A DNA stretch of 64,000 bases from Epiperipatus broadwayi (Eukaryota; Onychophora; Udeonychophora; Euonychophora; Peripatidae): NCBI GenBank assembly GCA_028023455.1, contig JAQFVV010000232.1:1116001-1180000 (forward strand). Reading direction: 5' to 3'. This document shows, piece after piece, positions 44,690 through 55,479 of this stretch. How positions within the stretch are numbered: the first letter of the stretch is position 1; each line of letters begins with the position of its first letter. Under the pieces are notes generated by a model. The model was not told where the DNA came from, ran no database searches, and saw only the letters and a list, made by a program, of their open reading frames with translations. The translations under genes were made by a program, and so were the position numbers.

Positions 44690-45486
44690 CTCCAGAAAAG
44701 GAAAACAACCTTCACCTGAAAAAGTAAATGCTGTACAAAAGACAAAACACCAAGGAAGGTCAAAGATTTGCAAGCCTTTTTAGGCCTCATTAATTACTTT
44801 GAACCATTCCTACAGAATAAAGCTAACATAGCAAAACCCCTGTTCGAGTTACTTAAAAAGAATCAACAGTGGCAGTGGTTAAAAATACATGATGATGCTT
44901 TTGGCCACACAAAAATCTACTGGCATCAGAGAAATTGTTAATCCACTTTGACAATAATCTAACCACAGATGCCTCAGAAGGGGAGTGGGGGCAGTCCTCT
45001 GCCATCCATGCAATAATGGAGATCGACCTATTGCATACACATTTAGAACCTTCTCCAATGCTGAGAAAAACTACAACCAAATAGACAAAGAAGCACTGGC
45101 AATAATATTCAGATGCCTCAGAAGGGGAGTGGGGGCAGTCCTCTGCCATCCATGCAATAATGGAGAATGACCTATTGCATACACATTTAGAACCCTCTCC
45201 AAGGCTGAGAAAAACTACAGCCAAATAGACAAAGAAGCACTGGCAATAATATTCAGATTAAAGAAATTCCATCAATATATATGGCAGATCCTTTCAAATC
45301 ATAACAGATCATAAGCTATTACTGGGTATACAAGAAAGTGATAAGCTAGCTCCTGATCACCTGAACGTGAGAATGCTACAATGGAGGAATATACTAACAG
45401 CATATGACTACCAACTGGTATATAAGGGAAAAGAAATTCAGCATGCAGATGCATTGTCCAGAAACCCTGACAGACGGGAAGCCTGA
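44690..45486 (+). pseudogene. Gypsy-1 RNase H region with internal duplication
   Basis: A connection block (FLGLINYFEPF-type, 44780-44815) leads to RNase H. Blocks include GAVLCHPCNNGDRPIAYTF, then NYNQIDKEALAIIF, and after the duplication FHQYIW, DHKLLLGI, and YDYQLVYKGKEIQHADALSR, the usual RNase H end. The first catalytic Asp region (TDAS) is at about 44968. The element keeps an in-frame 144-bp tandem repeat (see 44966-45253). Several other breaks occur. Confidence 0.85.
44966..45253 (+). repeat. 144-bp in-frame tandem duplication in RNase H
   Basis: CAGATGCCTCAGAAGGGGAG occurs at 44966 and 45110, and the whole 144-bp unit (48 codons) is repeated with only a few differences, for example GATCGACC versus GAATGACC. 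Confidence 0.92.
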
Positions 45487-45541
45487 ATGCATGAAATAGA
45501 GATCAACTATATAGATTCTATGAAGTCTGAAATCCTTAACA

Positions 45542-46532
45542 GTGGGAAAATGGACAAGGGAAGATAAAGGATACTGGCTGCTAAAGAACTGGATTAGGAA
45601 AGGCTGGCCAGCAAAGAAACCACTAAAGATAGCACCGGCCATTTGGACCAATAGAAATGATCTGTCTTTTAGTAAAGGTTGCATATTAATGGGAGATAGA
45701 GTAGTCATACCATCGGAAGGAAGGTATAAAGTCCTAAACCTGCTACATGAGGGACACCCAGGAATAGTACGAGCAAAAGCTTTAGCTCGCAACTACATCT
45801 GGTGGCCAGGAATAACACTCGGTATAGAAAATTATATTAAGAAATGCTCAGCATGTCAAGCACATAGCAACATGAAATCAAAAGAATATATACCCTGGCC
45901 CAAAGCAGAGAAATTATGGCAGAGACTCCACATGAACCATGCCAGTCCTATTAACAACAAAATATTGTTAGTGCTGGTTGATGCATATTCAAAATGGGTT
46001 GAATACCACATTGTCAAAAATACGAGTGCACAAGAAACAATAAAACTACTAAAATGATATTTTCATGTCACGGATTACCAGAAGTCACGGATTACCAGAA
46101 GTAATAGTCACTGACAATGCCATGGGATTTACAGCACAAAAGATGGAGGAATACCTGAACAACAATGAAATCAGACACATATGTGCACCCCCATATCATC
46201 CAGAATCAAACAGCATCGCAGAGAAGGCCATACAAATAATTAAAAAGGCTATTAAAAAATCTCTGAACAACTGCATTCAAGAAAAATTACACGATGCAAT
46301 GCTGTATAAACATGCAATGCCATCTACAACAACAAACAAATCCCCAGTGGAGTTGTTGATGCACAGGAAACTGAGCATCAAATTAGACATGTTAAGACCA
46401 AACCAGAGTAACTCCATCATACGAGTGAACAGAGAACATTTCAAATTGGTAAAAAAAAATGGTTATGCAACACATTGCAAAAGAAGTGTATCGAAGGTAC
46501 AATTACAGAAAATAAATCCAGACAAATATTAA
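45542..46532 (+). pseudogene. Gypsy-1 integrase, frameshifted
   Basis: The first ORF (45542-46057) has the H2C2 finger (LLHEGHPGIVRAKAL then CSACQ) and LVDAYSKW. The block usually written WxRlHiDxxGP reads LHMNHASP, so the first catalytic Asp is Asn here. The second ORF (46065-46532) has VIVTDNAMGF (second Asp) and SNSIAEKAIQ (Glu). A 17-bp tandem duplication (CACGGATTACCAGAAGT twice, 46067-46100) lies at the frame change between the ORFs. The integrase would insert the cDNA; this one is disabled. Confidence 0.88.
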
Positions 46533-46831
46533 CCATCGAAGATGAGAAGGGTAAACGATACAAAAGACACATAAACCACATTCGTCATCGAATAGTAGAA
46601 GAGATGCTATTCCCAACTACAATAATACTACCCATGGAAGAACCGGAAAACCAAACCCAAGACAGAGAGAGTGAACAAACAGATCCAGATGCTGAAAAAC
46701 AGGAAAAAGTACAACCGCAAAATCATAGCGAAATGGAAACAAAAATAGAACAACAACCCAGGGAGGGGCAAAAATCGCCCAGACCCAAGCAGAGTAAAAG
46801 TGAACCAAAAAGATTACAAGACTACGTGTAA
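46475..46831 (+). pseudogene. Gypsy-1 C-terminal pol tail
   Basis: A 118-codon ORF that continues integrase after a frame shift. It begins with a basic, beta-like stretch (EDEKGKRYKRHINHIRHR, as in the C-terminal domain of some Gypsy integrases) and ends in a Glu/Gln/Pro/Lys-rich tail. Its stop lies 29 bases before the 3' LTR. Confidence 0.7.
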
Positions 46832-46845
46832 AGCATAATTTCTGG

Positions 46846-46859
46846 AGTAAGGGGAAGAT
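46846..46859 (+). other. Gypsy-1 polypurine tract
   Basis: GGAGTAAGGGGAAGA immediately precedes the 3' LTR, the place where plus-strand cDNA synthesis is primed. Confidence 0.7.
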
Positions 46860-47567
46860 TGGAATAGTTACTAATCAATCACTAATTAAATGTGTGTCTC
46901 TAAACGACCGGCTAAAAATAATTTAGAAACAAAAATAATTACTAAAACAATAAAGGAATAAAATTAAAGTAAATATGATTACACAGAAATTTGATTTCCC
47001 ACAACTACTGTGATTTTCAATAATTAATCAACAATCAAATTCCAAAAAGAATAATTAAATAAAATGAATAAGAAATTACTCCAGAAAACAAAGGAAAAAA
47101 AGGTTTTTTTATCTAGGGCAGGTTGGCAGTTTTGTTGTTTCAAATAGAAAATCAGTCATACTGCAAGTAGCAGAGGGAGAGGGAGTTTCTTATTTTGCAG
47201 ACCCAGGTTCTTAGAAATAATTCTTGTATGCCAAGGTGAGAAAACTGCAAGAGAATTAGACTGAGTGAGAAAATTAACTTGGAGATACTCGTGAATATTG
47301 CGAGTAAGCAAGAGACTAACTGACTGTGTTATCTATAAGCAAAATATTAACAATCTGTTTACAGTTATATGTATATGCATTATAGACAATCAAAGTATTA
47401 GTAGTCTGTTTGCAGGTATATGTATTGCTGGAATAATTGTTTATGTCCATTAAATTGCATCGTAAATTGAAACCATTGGATTATTGCTATTAAAAACGAA
47501 TTAGAGTAATTCTTGAGAAAATTGCAGTTCAGATCTGTCAAGGTAAAGCTAAAATCAAGACATAACA
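46860..47567 (+). repeat. Gypsy-1 3' LTR
   Basis: 708 bp, uninterrupted, TGGAATAG to CATAACA. It matches the two parts of the 5' LTR and shows the site where Merlin-2 inserted in that copy. Confidence 0.92.
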
Positions 47568-47856
47568 AAATGTTATTAGATGATCATCAGAAATGGAAAG
47601 TTTAATCCATTATGCTGCATTTAATAAATCATATAATATAAAATATCTTTATATAACACCAATAATTGTACTTATATAATAACTATATAAAAGCTCTTTT
47701 TAGAAAATATTGATTTTTGCTTTTTTAAATGTGTTGAAATTATTTTACAATTTCAATCTACATTGCATACATAGCAACATCTATCCCTTTTATATAAAAT
47801 TAACTAGACCCTATTATAACAATAATACAATATGCACAAGGAAGAAAAGAAAACAT

Positions 47857-48897
47857 GTACTGTTTAATTAGCCACTGTATATCACTCAATAGCACTGCTT
47901 CAGTGCAAAAACATGGAAATATATCAAACTTACAGCATATAGAACAGTTGTGTTATATTAGCTGTTAGTAGTCCTAGATGGTGTTGCACACTAATATTAT
48001 AGCTTGTGACACTATGCAAATAGTGCACACTTCACAGATCGCTATCATATGATGTGAGGATGTATGAAATTCAACTGGCCATAACTTTTAATGTGCATTC
48101 AAAATAATGATCTTATACCCCAGCTGACATACTATTACATACTAATAATTGTAAGCCTGTCCCCATGCTTTCCTTCACAGCTTGGAATGTGAAAAGGATT
48201 GCAAAAAGGTAAGTCCAAAAACCATTTTCCAGAAGTCACATGAATAAGCATATTTTGCAAGAAGAGCTATGAGACAAATCGTAAGCTTGATTTTATCAGA
48301 ATAATGCATCTTTTGGCTGATCCTTTGAATGGGCAAAACCATCACCCCCCTTCTGCACATTCTGGCACTATCCATTGAAATTTAATTTAATGGAATTTAA
48401 TTTAATTAAGGTTGATTAGTTTGTTAATCAATTGTTTTTTATTTTATTTTTGTTTAAAGATTTAATTTACTAATAGAAGAATAATGTACATTTTTAAATA
48501 AAAAGAAAAGTATTTTGTGTTTTTTTTGATGTTTAATATAGAGTGCTAAGAATAACGTAAACTTGTCTGAGGTTGTACATTGTTTTGGAAATCATAAATT
48601 TGGTTTGATCAGAGTAATGCATCTTTTGGCCAATCCTTCAAATTGGCAAAACCATTAGTCCCTCCCCCCATACATTCCAGTACTATGTGCTGTAATTTAA
48701 TTTAATTCGGGCTGATTAGTTTGCTAATTAAGTGTTTTTATTTTTTTAAATGTTTCATTTACTATTAGAAGAATAATGTACATTTTTAAATAAAAAGAAA
48801 AATGTTTGTTTTGTCCCAGCCTGGAAATGTTATATTAAAACTTTTTTGCCCAGAAACAGTGCCACTAAGTGATGTACAGTGGCTAATTAAAGAGTAC
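47857..48897. mobile_element. TIR element X, 1.04 kb, non-autonomous
   Basis: Inverted ends GTACTGTTTAATTAGCCACT at 47857 and its mate ending at 48897 match over about 30 bp, three mismatches seen. It interrupts a PLE tail unit. Target duplication is not clear. Inside, a block of about 210-230 bp is present twice in direct orientation (about 48290-48510 and 48605-48810), around ATGCATCTTTTGGC and AAGAATAATGTACATTTTTAAATAAAAAG. No transposase is encoded. I cannot assign a superfamily. Confidence 0.78.
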
Positions 48898-49159
48898 TAA
48901 AAAAATTACCCGAATAAATGTATACTTTCATATTTTGGAACTATTTTACAATTTCAATCTACATTTCATACATATCAACATCTATCGCTCTTATATAAAA
49001 TTAAGTAAAATCTGTTATAGCAATAATACAATATGTGCAAAACTGATAAAGAAAAAAAACCTGTATAAATGTATATTTTTGTATTTTGTAACTATTTTTC
49101 CAATTTCATCTACATTGTATACATAGCTACATTCATCTCTTTTATACGAAATTAATTAG

Positions 49160-49166
49160 AACTTAT
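49160..49166. repeat. candidate target duplication left of TIR element Y
   Basis: AACTTAT, repeated at 50868-50874; the intact PLE tail unit elsewhere has one related site (AACCTATTATAAC), which supports this as the empty-site sequence. Confidence 0.6.
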
Positions 49167-50867
49167 GGTAATAGTATGAATACTGAACCCTACCACTTGA
49201 TGGCATTGTTTTTCACACAATGCACATCAATATACTGTTTTAGCAGCCAAACTTACAATTAACACTACAAGTGTTGTTTAAAGCTGTAACAGGCTGCCTA
49301 GAGGGTGATGTATCCTACAATTATGTAACAAATACTATGCCCATTGACTTGCAACATTATTCCTCAAGTGAGCACAATTCAATTCTTGCTACGGTCTGAT
49401 TTGATGGCTGCCATAATTGAAGGATGCGAAACTATCAAAAAATCCATTGTGAAAAAATTTTGAGAAAGTGTAGTAGATTTAGTATTACATATTAAGAATT
49501 GTCAGGTCATCACACATGCTTCCCTATGATTTTGAACTGCACACAATCTGAAAAGGTTAGACTTTTCAGCAGATTTCTGCCAAGTTCATGCATAAATCCA
49601 CATTTACACGTGAATCTGTGTGAGAACAGTAAAATGTCGGCATGGCAAGTGTTCAAATTGGTTGAAGGGGAGTGAATTGCTGGCCACAGAAGTTAACACG
49701 TGTTTTTCCAGAAAAAGGACAAATATCCTTCCATATGCGAAGCTATGCATTTGCAGGAGGAGTATGGTTTTATACAACTACATGATCTGGGGAATTCCAT
49801 TGCCACTTCTTCAGTTATACCTGGGGGCTGTGTAAGGAAATTTGGTTGGACGGCTCCAAACTCCCATTACTTACAGCTTTGAGGCTCATCTCCTCTTGGA
49901 GTCAAACAAACCATAACTCCCCACCCCCCTAAAAAAGTTTTTTTAAAAAAAACGAACTGTTTAATTAAGACTTTTTGAAAAAGGCAAAAAATAAAGGAAG
50001 AACTTTTCACTATCATATAAAGGTTTCAGTAGCATAAATATTTTTTTAAAAAAACACACCTCATAATAAGAAAATAAAAGACGATAATTAGAAATCAAAC
50101 CAACCCTTTTCCATCCTCTAAAAAACAACTGTTGGTTTATTAAAAATGAATTGATTAATAAGACTTTCCAACAAAAAAAAGCTCAAAATCAATAAAAAGT
50201 CAATAAGGAAAAAATGCGATGGTTTAAAAGCAAACCAACCCCCTTCCAATAATTCGTATATTTTATTAATCTATCTCTGTATATGTATTCTATATTTAAC
50301 CACATTTAAAATGAATATGCAAAGTTTCCAGTACATCACCAAAAGATACTAAAAGATGAGAATTAAAATTCAAATCAACCCCCCTCCATCCTCTAAAAAC
50401 CAACTGTTGGTTTATTAATTAAACTGCATTGTTTTAAGGCTTTAAAAAAAGCTCAAAATCCAAAAAAAGATAATAATTTAAAAGCACACCAACCCCTCTC
50501 TACCATCTAAAAATAGTGGTATTTGTTTATTAAAAAGGCAAAAAAAACTGTACGAGGGGTAAAAATTGTTTTTTTTTACCATAGTATTATGTAAAGAAAC
50601 CGATAATTCAAAATCAAAAAAAGCTCAAAATTAAAAAAAAGATTGATAATTTAAAAGCAACCCCCCCCACTCCATATAAAAACAAAGTGTTTGTTTATTA
50701 AAAATTCAAAAAAAAACACGAGTTTTATATATAGAAAGTGAAAAAAAAATTGTTTGTACCATAGTATCCTGTAAAGAAACCGATGGCCTGTGAATTGGTA
50801 TATTGATGTGCATTGAGCAAAAAAGAGCACCATCAAATGGTAGGGTTCAGTATTCATACTATTACTA
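49167..50867. mobile_element. TIR element Y, 1.7 kb, non-autonomous
   Basis: Inverted ends share GTAATAGTATGAATACTGAA and continue over about 65 bp (left CACTTGATGG, right-inverted CATTTGATGG, then AATGCACATCAATATA). Inserted in the same PLE tail, 7-bp duplication AACTTAT. The right half (49910-50710) is an A-rich array repeating AAAAAGCTCAAAAT, AAACCAACCCC and CAACTGTTGGTTTATTA. Only small ORFs (49620-49835 and 49700-49882) that I do not recognise. Non-autonomous DNA element of unknown superfamily. Confidence 0.8.
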
Positions 50868-51269
50868 AACTTATTATAACAATAATAGTATAAGTAGAAG
50901 GAAAAGAAAAAAACTTTTATAAATGTACACTATATATAATTTTTCTTTCATTTATCATTAACCAATTATAAGTTCATTTAATTGATGTTTATATATATTC
51001 ATACAATTATATTTGTTGTTCTTTCTTGTCTTATGTATTGATTTCTATTTTTATATATCATGCCATTTCCAACTTTCTTATACATTTCAACAATACTATT
51101 TTTATATCAAAACGTTATTCTTTATTATTATAATAATAGTGTTGTAAAAAGTATGAATAAAATAATTATTAAAATTAATAAAATTTTAATAATGTAATAA
51201 AATTTAAGATAGTAAATAAAAGAAAAAAGAATATACTTAATATATTAAATAATAAATATGTAAGAAAAG

Positions 51270-51580
51270 TAGAAAAATGCATAAACGGGGTATATAAAAT
51301 TGAATGCAAATCATGGAAATGTAAAAATATAAAAACTAATTATGTAGGAGAAAAAAGTATTCAATTTATACAAGATTAATTCAACATAAATATGATAAGA
51401 GATCATTTATTTATTTGCACTCATTAGAAACAGGTCATAGATTTGAGAAAATAGAGTATAAAAATAATGAATTATACAAATAATAAAAGAGATAAAAAAT
51501 TAAAAGAGGTGATATTAATTAAAAATATAAAACCAAATCTTAATAGAGATTTTGGGGTAAAGGCAGTAATTTTATAAACA
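51270..51580 (+). pseudogene. PLE-2 GIY-YIG endonuclease remnant
   Basis: Forward frames show INGVYKIECKSW, NYVGEKS (the YIGET position) and, after a frame change, QHKYDKRSFIYLHSLETGH, then EKIEYKNNELYK and a KEVILIKNIKPNLNRDFG end. That order (VYKI, YVGE, QHK, H..TGH, E..I, PNLN) is the GIY-YIG domain of PLEs, including the catalytic region and the C-terminal EAxxI..PxLN-type block. At least two frame breaks. In known PLEs this domain makes the nick used in insertion. Confidence 0.82.
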
Positions 51581-52094
51581 ATTATTATTAATAATTTTTA
51601 TTATTGAATAAAAAAGGTTAGGAAAAATGGTAAAATAAAGTTGAAGAAAACAATAATAAAAGAAATTGTTAAGCAAGTATAAACATTTTTGGAAAGTTTG
51701 TCAGTTGGGTTTTAGAAATAGAATAGGTAAAGCATAAATTTTAAAGAAGTGAGTAATTTGTAATGTAAAAAAGTTCATAGTTAATTGTAAAAATAAAAAA
51801 AGATTAGAAGTTAATTAAAAAGATAATAATAAAATAATATGTATTAAATAGTAAAATATAAAAAAAAATTGTTAGAGAATTTTTTTGAAAATTAAATTTA
51901 AAATTATATATATATATATAGATTTAAAATAAATTAAAAATAAGTAAAATTAATTAAGAGTATAATAAAATAAAAACTGATTATTTATAATGGTCAGATT
52001 AAGATATATGTTTGATTATGTAGGTTAAGATGTATGCTTGATTATGTATATAAATATGTGTATCAAATGTATTAATTCTATGATTATATATTTG

Positions 52095-52160
52095 GATATT
52101 GTAGCTCTGATGATGGCTGCATGTCAGTTGAAACCGTAAGAATAATGTTTTGATATAAAA
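52095..52160 (+). ncRNA. hammerhead-ribozyme-like core in PLE-2 tail (tentative)
   Basis: CTGATGA (52107-52113) is followed by GGCTG, a 5-base loop, CAGTT and GAAAC (52130-52134). GGCUG with CAGUU can form a 5-bp stem II (two G-U pairs). CUGAUGA, stem II and GAAA in this order are the conserved hammerhead core, and such motifs have been reported in the terminal repeats of PLEs. Stem III would be minimal and stem I is weak here, so this copy may be decayed or chance. Confidence 0.4.
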
Positions 52161-52280
52161 AATAATATTGTTGAATTGTGTAAGAAAATTGGAAATGGTG
52201 TGATATGAAATGATATTTGTTGTAATTAATGTAATTGCTTCCATATTGAAGCAATAAAATCTGTTATACATATTTTGCTT

Positions 52281-55200
52281 CACTATCTGGCGATATTAGA
52301 AACCTTCAACCAGAAATTCAAACCCATTTATATACTTGTTAATCACTAGGGAGTGCATGTACACATATACATGCGATTACCCCCCCCCTCTTTGTAAATT
52401 AAACATTTATGTTTGAATAAAGAATATTTATTAGTTCTAAGTCAGAAATATTTAAATTTCCATTGCCCTAAATAATTGTGTATGTGTGTGTCTGTATTAC
52501 AGATAGCTAACAATATTATAAATCATATTTCATTTTATTAAATATTTTATATTTTTGTTTATAATTTGTGTATTTTATTAAGCTGATGTAATACCAGAAA
52601 AAGTTCTAGAGAGTAATTAACATAACTTAGATCCATAAACAAAAGAACATATATTGTTTAATTTTAAAATGTTATTAGTAAAGTAGATTTATTTGAGAAA
52701 TCCCAAAATTAATGGAAAATATATCTCTAGAATCTATTTCGAAACTTGAAATAGATTTAAACAATACTCTCTGGAAATTATCTCATTGTCATCTTCATAG
52801 TGTAAATTTTAACAAAGATAGGTGCAGTCAGACCAAGTAATGCACATTCGGGCATCACCAGCGGCAAAGTAATAAATGTTTCTAGAAGGTTTTGGTGGCG
52901 TATAAATAAGCAAAATTCTATGCTAGGGACTCTGCATTTATTTCAGAAGATGTTGCAGAATGAATCTATGTCCCACAAAATTTTAACTATGACTTCTGAG
53001 TAGAGGGAAGAAATTTGCTTTCCTGATCTTTTGAAGATCATCTTCATACCACTCGGCTGCTATGTCACCACCACTTAAAGATTGCTGTAATGAAATGCTA
53101 ATCTAGTTCTACAAAGATGCCAACCATTATTTTTTCAAAATCTGCATTGCTGACCATGTTTTTCCAAACTTATTCCTTATGCATATCAACCTGTATGGCC
53201 ATCAAGTCATGAAGGTAATATTCTCTCTGCCACTAATATGAGCTCATTAAAACATCCATCTCTAATTTTAAAATTGTTTAAAGTAAAATGTAACCTTCTT
53301 TCTATTTAATAATTGTCAATGTAGTGCGGATTATTATAATTCTAATAAATTATTCTCTGTAAAATATAATGCACGAATCTATCAATTTATTTTCTAAATG
53401 TATTTGCTGGGTTTCACTCTTTCTATCTTATTATTTTAAATGTGGAAAACTTTTAACTTTATTTTTATGTTTCATTATATTTGATATAATATGATGATAA
53501 TTAAATCTAGCAAACCTATCTTAGTTTAATTTGCCATCCTACTATTTTGGGATTTAAAATATTTAAATGTAAGTTTTCTGACCAAACTCAAAGTTCACTT
53601 GATTGAATAATATTACTAAATTATTTTATGTGCTTAATGGCAGATTATACGCTGTCATATTTAAGATATCAATTTTATTAATATATTAATGCTATTGATT
53701 TAGTATTATGTAAAGCTTAATGACCTTACCTTTTTTATAATCAGTTATTTGCATCCCACGCCATCCAGCGTAATCATTTCATTATGTAATTATGTACTTG
53801 TTAAGCATAGTAATATTTGTTTAATGAGGGGAACTACATATTCCCTCTTTTATTGTTTGACTTTCTAACTAGTATTTAAAGTCATTTGCATATCTTTAAG
53901 GATGGGTTAAATTTTCTCATGTCATTACACTAGATTTCATTAATTTACAAGGGCCTTAGCTAACATAGCATCATTACAGACCTGATTCCAATTAGCATTG
54001 CTTACCATTGATAACATAAAATTCATATATATTGCATTCTCATACTAATACCCAGAGGTCCCGGATTATTTCTTAAAGCATATCCCTAAATGGAGTTTAG
54101 AAGAACCAATTCCAGGATACTGTCAGGTTATAGTTAGGCTTTGCATGGGATAACATCAGAAATCCTGAACCATGTAATTCCTACCAACCATTTCTTCAGA
54201 TAGTGTCTTGTCAAAAGTGCAGGCAAGTTTCTCACATTCATAAATTTGATGAAGCTTCTCATCCTAAATGGACTTAATATTTCTGGTGTTATCATGTAGG
54301 TCATCACTGCCATTATTAATTAATGTTTTATATTGCCCTATTTTTAATCTATAAGTCATAATGCTGTGATTTTTGTGAGCCATCCTATTCTTTTCTTTTA
54401 TATCATTTTCTAGGTTAGAAATGCCATTTTAAAGCTTATTTAAGCTATCCACCTACTCGTTAAACGATCTTTAGGTACGCTAATCAATAACTTTCAGTAA
54501 ATTCTGTCAAATCAGAATTATTTGATAAAATATGCAAATAACCACATTTCTTTTTAAATGATTGATAAAGTATAATTAATAACTGAGTAAACTTTGTAAT
54601 TTATACTATGTTTTAATGAATAGTTAGAAGACTGTAATAAATGGAATTATGTAAATCAAATTCCATTTATCTGTATTTGTTAGGGTCATTTATTTTGTCT
54701 TATTGAATTAATCATGGAATTCAAACTATAAAATCACTGTAAATTTGATATCTCCCTCCATTAGCATATTAAGCCGCATCGTCTTCAGTATCTATTAATT
54801 TTTATTCATCTATGTAATTTGCATATTCTTTAATCATTAATCTATGTTCTAATATGTAATCTATTAGAATCTGCAAATAACTGCCAATAATACATGAAAC
54901 CCAGATTTTATTAATTATGACATGTAAATAAATTCACCATTGTATTTATTAAATTATTTAATCATTTGTTGTTTACTGAATTTCTAATGAATTATTATCA
55001 ATAAATTATTAACATTTCATAACAAATTATTCTTTGGTTATTCTGTCTCACGTTTTATGTGTACATATCATTAATTAGACTGCATTGTATATAACTCAGA
55101 TTTCATTAATCTTAAGCCTGTTTATTACATTTATTAATAATTCTTAATGAAATAGTAATATAACAATAGGCTAGCACCTCCTGTTAGGGATTTGTAATCA

Positions 55201-55440
55201 TGTAGCACTATCTTTTTCCTGTAGATCTCTTGTTTCTTGGTTATATCTCCAGGACTGGAATAAATAAATTTCATCTGTTATCATCAGAAATGTTGTTCAT
55301 AATGTTATAGTTTTAGAGAAATGTACACAGGGAAAAATCCATGATTGCTCCTGACCTTTGTATCTTGGGCATGAATGGATTTAAGGTACTTTTGTCTATA
55401 TTCTGAATCCTGTTAGATGACCGTACAATTCTGACTGGTA
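52281..55440. other. AT-rich DNA, nothing recognised
   Basis: No ORF of note and no copy of other window repeats recognised by eye. A less AT-rich piece (about 52730-53230) could be an old element, but both strands give only broken frames without motif. A C run lies at 52381-52389. Confidence 0.45.
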
Positions 55441-55479
55441 CAATATATCTTACTTCTACTAGGATCTTTATTATAGTTT

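Larger units (their letters stand above)
39702..47567 (+). mobile_element. Gypsy-1: plus-strand Ty3/Gypsy element with Merlin in its 5' LTR
   Basis: LTRs at 39702-42808 (interrupted) and 46860-47567 enclose gag, protease, RT, RNase H and integrase in order. The LTRs start TGGAATAG and end CATAACA. A primer binding site follows the 5' LTR and a GGAGTAAGGGGAAGA polypurine tract precedes the 3' LTR. Flanks AAATA and AAATG may be a 5-bp duplication with one change. Without the Merlin insertion the element is about 5.5 kb. Coding is broken by several frameshifts, a duplicated RNase H segment and an altered integrase residue. Confidence 0.92.
47590..51120 (-). mobile_element. PLE tail repeats of the PLE-1 family, split by two TIR elements
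   Basis: Pieces at 47590-47856, 48898-49166 and 50868-51120 match the non-coding tail of PLE-1 (21400-21990), in the same orientation and, once the two insertions are removed, as a run of tandem tail units. The terminal part, 51055-51120, is also an inverted match of 52140-52205. No coding part of this copy remains. It may be an array of tail units or a strongly truncated PLE. Confidence 0.7.
51121..52280 (+). mobile_element. PLE-2: plus-strand Penelope-like 3' part
   Basis: Contains a GIY-YIG nuclease remnant (51270-51580), an AT-rich spacer and a tail with a hammerhead-like motif (52095-52150). The tail 52140-52205 is inverted at 51055-51120, so two PLE tails of related type point at each other. 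RT is absent; the copy is 5'-truncated as most PLE and LINE copies are. Confidence 0.75.

Noticed and set aside
45394-45792. 132-codon minus-strand ORF in Gypsy-1
   Set aside because: Antisense to RNase H and integrase coding; shadow.
52730-53230. Possible coding remnant in a less AT-rich patch
   Set aside because: Both strands translate into short broken frames; I could not match any motif of a known element.
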